Below, in pieces: positions 60,618 to 64,000 of a DNA stretch of 64,000 bases. Source of the stretch: Myxococcales bacterium. Lineage in GTDB: Bacteria; Myxococcota_A; Polyangia; Polyangiales; Polyangiaceae. Position 1 is the first letter of the stretch; each line of letters opens with the position of its first letter. Position numbers and translations under genes: made by a program. Below the pieces are notes generated by a model. It ran no database searches, was not told the DNA's origin, and was given only the letters and a program-made list of their open reading frames with translations. The stretch is taken from contig CAHJWM010000016.1 of the NCBI GenBank assembly GCA_903642325.1, positions 1 to 64,000 on the forward strand, given 5' to 3'.

Positions 60618-61688
60618 CTAACCTCGACCTAACATGGCCGCGGCGCGCTCCCCCAACGCGCTCTGGGGCGTGTAGCGTTCCGGTGCCCCGAGCTCGAAGG
60701 AGCTACGCGGGGCGCGGCCGTCCAGCACGAGCTCTAGGTCCTTCACCAGCTCCCGCGCCGAGCCATAGCGGTTCGCCGGATTTTTGCGCATCGCTTTCAT
60801 GACCATGGCATCGATGCTGGGGTCGAGCTCGTCGCATAACCAGGATGGCGGGGGCGTAGGCGAAAACAATTGATGGCGTAGCAGCGTGGCACTGAGCTTC
60901 AGATCGAACGGCAATTGGCCAGTGAGCATGCGAAACATCACGGCGCCGAGCGCATAGATGTCCGTGCGTGCATCGACCGGATCACCAAGCACTTGCTCTG
61001 GAGCCATGTACTGCGCCGTGCCGCGCACCGCGTGCACCTCGGTTTTCACGCCTTGCCCCGACACTTCGGCCAAACCGAAATCCAAGAGCTTCAGGCGTTT
61101 GGCGTTGCCGGCCGCCGACGTCAAAAACAAATTGTCCGGCTTGATGTCGCAGTGCACGATTCCGGCCGCATGCATCGCCGCTAGGCCCTCTGCTACCTGT
61201 AAGGCAATGAGTAGGCTAGCTCGAACGCCGAGCTTCGCCTTTCGGCTCAGCAGATCGGCCATCAGCTCACCGCGCAGGAGCTCCATCACCATGTAAGGGG
61301 TGCCTGGAGTCGGGTCGCGCACGGCCAGCGTCTTCACGACATTTTGGTGGTGGACCGCCAACGCCGCGCGCGAGCCAATCAAGAAATGTCCGCGAAGCAC
61401 GCTGCAGCGCGCGGCTTCATCGGTCAGGATCTTGATCACGACCTCCTGTTCGGTGACCCGGTCCCAACCGATATAGACTTTGGACGTGCCACCTTTGTCC
61501 AGGTAGCGATCGATTGCATAGCGGCCGGCCAGGAGCGGGGCGCGTGGGCGAGGTTTGGACTTGGGAGCAGCCTCGGGCAGGATTGGCGTAACTCGAAAGG
61601 CGCGCGCCCGCTCTGACGATTGCGCCTGCGGCAGGGGATGCGATGACAGCGCGGACATGAGGACAGCACCGGTAGACACCAAAGCCAT
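60618..61688 (-). CDS. Atypical Ser/Thr protein kinase (HCD instead of HRD)
   Basis: 356 aa from the ATG at 61686-61688; the frame to 61766 would overlap the DUF423 gene. The kinase spans about 57-330 and has no membrane helix. The Gly-loop (DKGGTSKVY), Lys86 in VVIKIL, DFGLAEV and EQ of QYMAPEQ are present. Two canonical residues differ: the catalytic loop reads HCDIKPDN (Cys180 in place of Arg), and the alpha-C region HFLIGSRAALAVHH lacks the usual Glu of the REA motif. The catalytic Asp remains, so activity is possible but unusually regulated, or it may be a pseudokinase. Adjacent to another kinase gene. Confidence 0.88.
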   Translation of the reverse strand: MALVSTGAVLMSALSSHPLPQAQSSERARAFRVTPILPEAAPKSKPRPRAPLLAGRYAIDRYLDKGGTSKVYIGWDRVTEQEVVIKILTDEAARCSVLRGHFLIGSRAALAVHHQNVVKTLAVRDPTPGTPYMVMELLRGELMADLLSRKAKLGVRASLLIALQVAEGLAAMHAAGIVHCDIKPDNLFLTSAAGNAKRLKLLDFGLAEVSGQGVKTEVHAVRGTAQYMAPEQVLGDPVDARTDIYALGAVMFRMLTGQLPFDLKLSATLLRHQLFSPTPPPSWLCDELDPSIDAMVMKAMRKNPANRYGSARELVKDLELVLDGRAPRSSFELGAPERYTPQSALGERAAAMLGRG

Positions 61689-61719
61689 CGAGTCACGCAA
61701 ATTTGTTGCAGCTCGAGTC

Positions 61720-62085
61720 TCAGCGAGCTCGCCTCGCGACCCACGCAAAGCTCGAAAACCCTGCAATCAAGCCCAGCCCACCGAACGGAGTAACCGCCCC
61801 GACGCCGTGCGGGGCTCCCAGTGCCAGGGCGTACAGGCTGGCCGAGAACAGTGTGCTGCCGATCAACAGCAACGCCCCCGGCAGCGCGCTCGACTCGGTT
61901 TGGAGCTGAAACACGCCGAACCCGAGCATGCCCAAGGCGCCGACGAACCAATAGCGCGTAGCGGTCTCCCACATGGCGAGCTCGGCGGTCCCGAGAACCC
62001 CCCGGAGTGAGTGCGCGGCGAACGCCCCAGCGATCACCCCAAGCGCCGCGCAGGCGGCGCCAATGCTGACGAAGTTCGGTTTCAT
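61720..62085 (-). CDS. DUF423 membrane protein
   Basis: 121 aa from the ATG at 62083-62085. Four hydrophobic segments and the DUF423 opening (IGAACAALGVIAGAFAAHSLR), then WFVGALGMLGFGVFQ, ALLLIGSTLFSASLYALALG and GGLGLIAGF. Small integral membrane protein of unknown function. Located between the two kinase genes on the same strand. Confidence 0.88.
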   Translation of the reverse strand: MKPNFVSIGAACAALGVIAGAFAAHSLRGVLGTAELAMWETATRYWFVGALGMLGFGVFQLQTESSALPGALLLIGSTLFSASLYALALGAPHGVGAVTPFGGLGLIAGFSSFAWVARRAR

Positions 62086-62158
62086 TGCGGCTCGTGCACG
62101 TGGACCCAAGCCTCGCCGATTGCCAGACGAGCTGCGCCCAGGATGGGAATGGCGCCGC

Positions 62159-63904
62159 TCAAGCGTCAGCGGTACGCGATGGCCCGGGAGGCGTGGGTTG
62201 ATTGGGTTCGTGCTCACCGGAGCTGGCGAGCAGCTCATTCATGAGCTCCCGGCATTCGGGCTTGCCCTTGAGGTTGGTCATGAGCAGGGCGGACGCCTCG
62301 AAGAAGCTCTTCTCGTACTTGAGACCCTCGCGCGCGCGCCCGGCGACCTTTTCGCGCCCGGTTGCTAGATCCTCCTCCAAGGCTTCGGCGTATCGCGCGA
62401 GTTGGCCACGGAGCTCTTCGATCTGCCGGCGTAGGTCCGCCGCGCTGGCTTCGCGACCCGTGCGTCGTGTCTCCCGCGTTTTCAGCCACTGACGTTGCGC
62501 CTCGACCATGGCGTGCGCTGCGCCTGCTTGCTCGTAGATTGTTCGAGTGCCCGCGCCGGCCCGGTCCGCGCGGTCGGCGATCGCCACCCGTTCTTCGGCA
62601 ATTTGCTCGGCCCGGCTGAGCTCCCGCCGCGCCGCCTCTTCTTCTTCACCGTAGGCGGCGGCTTCGCGCAGAACGCGCGACTCCTCGTGCGCCAGCTCTT
62701 CGACTTTGCGACCTATCTCGGCGCGTAAGGCGCGGCCACGGCGCTCCAGTGCCTCGAGCTTTCGGGTGTGGCTCGCAACCTCGCCTTCCAGCCCACTGGC
62801 CTTTGCCGCCAGGTCCCAAAGCGTGACTAAAGCCTGCGCAACATCCGGTGCCGCATTGGCCGATGGGTAGGCGCGCGACACCATCCGTGCGAAGAGCCCA
62901 GCCCGGCCCGCCCACTCGATGACGCCCGGTGTGCGCGGCGGCGGCGGCGCGAGCGGAGCCGCGGGCGGTGTATCCCCGCCGCCCTCCTTCTCCCAAGAGG
63001 CGCTGGGCAGTGAGCGCTGCAGTGCTTTGAGCTCTTCGAGCAAGTGATGACCGTCGCGGTAACGCTTCCGCGGGTCCTTCTCCAGCAAGCGGAGCACGAT
63101 TCTCTCGGCGGCCGGACTGCAGTCTTTTCGGATGCTGGTGGGGCGCGGCGCGGGCGCAGTCCGCTGCATTTCTAGCAGGCTGTCCCGATCACCCGATCGA
63201 AATGGCAGCTGGCCGGTGAGCATTTCGAAGAACAGTACCCCGAGGGCGTACAGATCCGAATGCGGACCCGCTTGCTCGCCGCGCGCCTGCTCGGGCGACA
63301 TGTATTCCGGCGTACCGAACACCGCGCCCTTCGGGGCGAGCCGCGGATCGTGCGCCAAAGCCGCCAACCCGAAGTCCAAGATCTTGACGAAGTCTTTTCG
63401 CCCGCCGCGGTGGGTGAGCAAGATATTGTCGCTCTTCAAGTCGCGGTGCACGACCCCCAAGTCGTGCGCACGGGAGAGCGCGGCCCCCATTTGCTCCAGG
63501 ATATCGACGCCGCGGTTCAGCGGCATCGGACCGTGCGCGAGCTCGGTCGAAAGCGGAGTCCCAATCAAATACTCCATCACCAGATAGAGCTCGCCCTCGT
63601 CGGTCTCGCCGATATCGTGAATGTCGATGATGTGCGCATGATCGACGCGATTGGCGGCGCGCGCCTCGCGCAGCATCCACGCGCGCAGATGTGTTTCGCC
63701 ACGAAGGTCGGGGCGGATGAGCTTGACCGCGACCACGCGATCGATGAGCACGTGGCGGGCGCGGTAGACGATCCCCATACCGCCCTCGCCGATGCGCGCT
63801 TCCAAGCGATAGCGGCCAGCGATGACCTTACCGAGCGCGGGGTCATCGGCCTTTTTGGTACGGTGCGCCGCCACGGCGGGCTTCTGCGGAGCAGGCTGTG
63901 CCAT
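62159..63904 (-). CDS. Ser/Thr protein kinase with long coiled-coil C-terminus
   Basis: 581 aa. Canonical kinase at about 31-300: GEGGMGIVY, AVKLIRPD, HRDLKSDN with His153, LDFGLAAL and EYMSPEQ. A Pro-rich spacer follows, then a strongly charged coiled-coil region at about 370-555 (Glu, Arg and Ala heptads, for example RQIEELRGQLARYAEALEED). No membrane helix, so probably cytoplasmic and oligomeric through the coiled coil. Last gene of a minus-strand group with DUF423 and the HCD kinase. Confidence 0.9.
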   Translation of the reverse strand: MAQPAPQKPAVAAHRTKKADDPALGKVIAGRYRLEARIGEGGMGIVYRARHVLIDRVVAVKLIRPDLRGETHLRAWMLREARAANRVDHAHIIDIHDIGETDEGELYLVMEYLIGTPLSTELAHGPMPLNRGVDILEQMGAALSRAHDLGVVHRDLKSDNILLTHRGGRKDFVKILDFGLAALAHDPRLAPKGAVFGTPEYMSPEQARGEQAGPHSDLYALGVLFFEMLTGQLPFRSGDRDSLLEMQRTAPAPRPTSIRKDCSPAAERIVLRLLEKDPRKRYRDGHHLLEELKALQRSLPSASWEKEGGGDTPPAAPLAPPPPRTPGVIEWAGRAGLFARMVSRAYPSANAAPDVAQALVTLWDLAAKASGLEGEVASHTRKLEALERRGRALRAEIGRKVEELAHEESRVLREAAAYGEEEEAARRELSRAEQIAEERVAIADRADRAGAGTRTIYEQAGAAHAMVEAQRQWLKTRETRRTGREASAADLRRQIEELRGQLARYAEALEEDLATGREKVAGRAREGLKYEKSFFEASALLMTNLKGKPECRELMNELLASSGEHEPNQPTPPGPSRTADA

Positions 63905-64000
63905 GTTTTGTCGTCTAATCCCGATAGGATGGACGGCTGAGATTAGCCGTGACCCAAGAGACTAGCATCACTACAACGGCGCGGACCAAGCCCGCGTTAG
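63905..64000. other. Right edge of the window
   Basis: 96 bases upstream of the kinase gene; too short to interpret. Confidence 0.3.

Overview
The window looks like a chromosome segment of a GC-rich predatory or soil myxobacterium-type organism (phylum Myxococcota, probably the Polyangiales side). This is inferred from several things together: four eukaryote-like Ser/Thr protein kinases carrying five kinase domains, a PilZ protein with a long Ala/Pro tail, surface lipoproteins with Gly/Ala-rich linkers, a pentaheme-type alternative complex III joined to a caa3 oxidase, and strong third-position GC bias. No 16S or other species marker is present.

Layout. 1-6250 is a decayed accessory island: the N-terminal part of an IS21 IstA transposase with two small upstream ORFs, a truncated IS91-type transposase, three related and damaged helix-turn-helix/Cys-rich regulator-like genes, and a frameshifted serine recombinase. 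The island stops at the 3' end of a tRNA-Arg(CCG) gene (6247-6323), which suggests a tRNA-associated insertion site. 6692-12663 holds a DUF885 protein, a large lipoprotein, a glyoxalase II and an overlapping esterase-like lipoprotein. 12867-21907 holds a PilZ gene followed by a Ser/Thr kinase gene, a membrane-anchored protein with three DsbA-like domains, and a protein with two kinase domains in tandem. 22209-31870 holds a MATE transporter, a lipoprotein globin coupled to an exported protein of unknown role, another lipoprotein with a clear terminator, a HEAT-repeat protein beside CTP synthase (pyrG), and a PBP4-type D-Ala-D-Ala carboxypeptidase.

31946-45491 (minus strand) is one long respiratory operon read actA-actB-actC-actDE-actF-unknown-SCO-coxB-coxA-coxC-coxD. 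Quinol electrons would pass through alternative complex III to the cytochrome c domain on CoxB and then to oxygen. actD and actE are one fused gene. 46105-53994 is housekeeping: a group 2 type sigma-70 factor, pheS, rplT, rpmI and carB; infC and pheT, often neighbours of these genes, are not here. 54049-63904 holds a FliJ-like coiled-coil protein coupled to a lytic transglycosylase, a thioredoxin-fold protein, a response regulator with HDOD output, an M19 dipeptidase, a DUF1232 protein, an atypical kinase with HCD instead of HRD, a DUF423 membrane protein and a kinase with a long coiled-coil tail.

The observations I would check first are the exported/lipoprotein truncated globin with its coupled partner, the decayed HTH/Cys-rich family in the tRNA-linked island, the tandem-kinase and HCD-kinase proteins, the triple-DsbA protein and the ActDE fusion. 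I did not find a clear candidate for a wholly new defence or mobile system. All functional calls rest on motif recognition by eye, without database searches.
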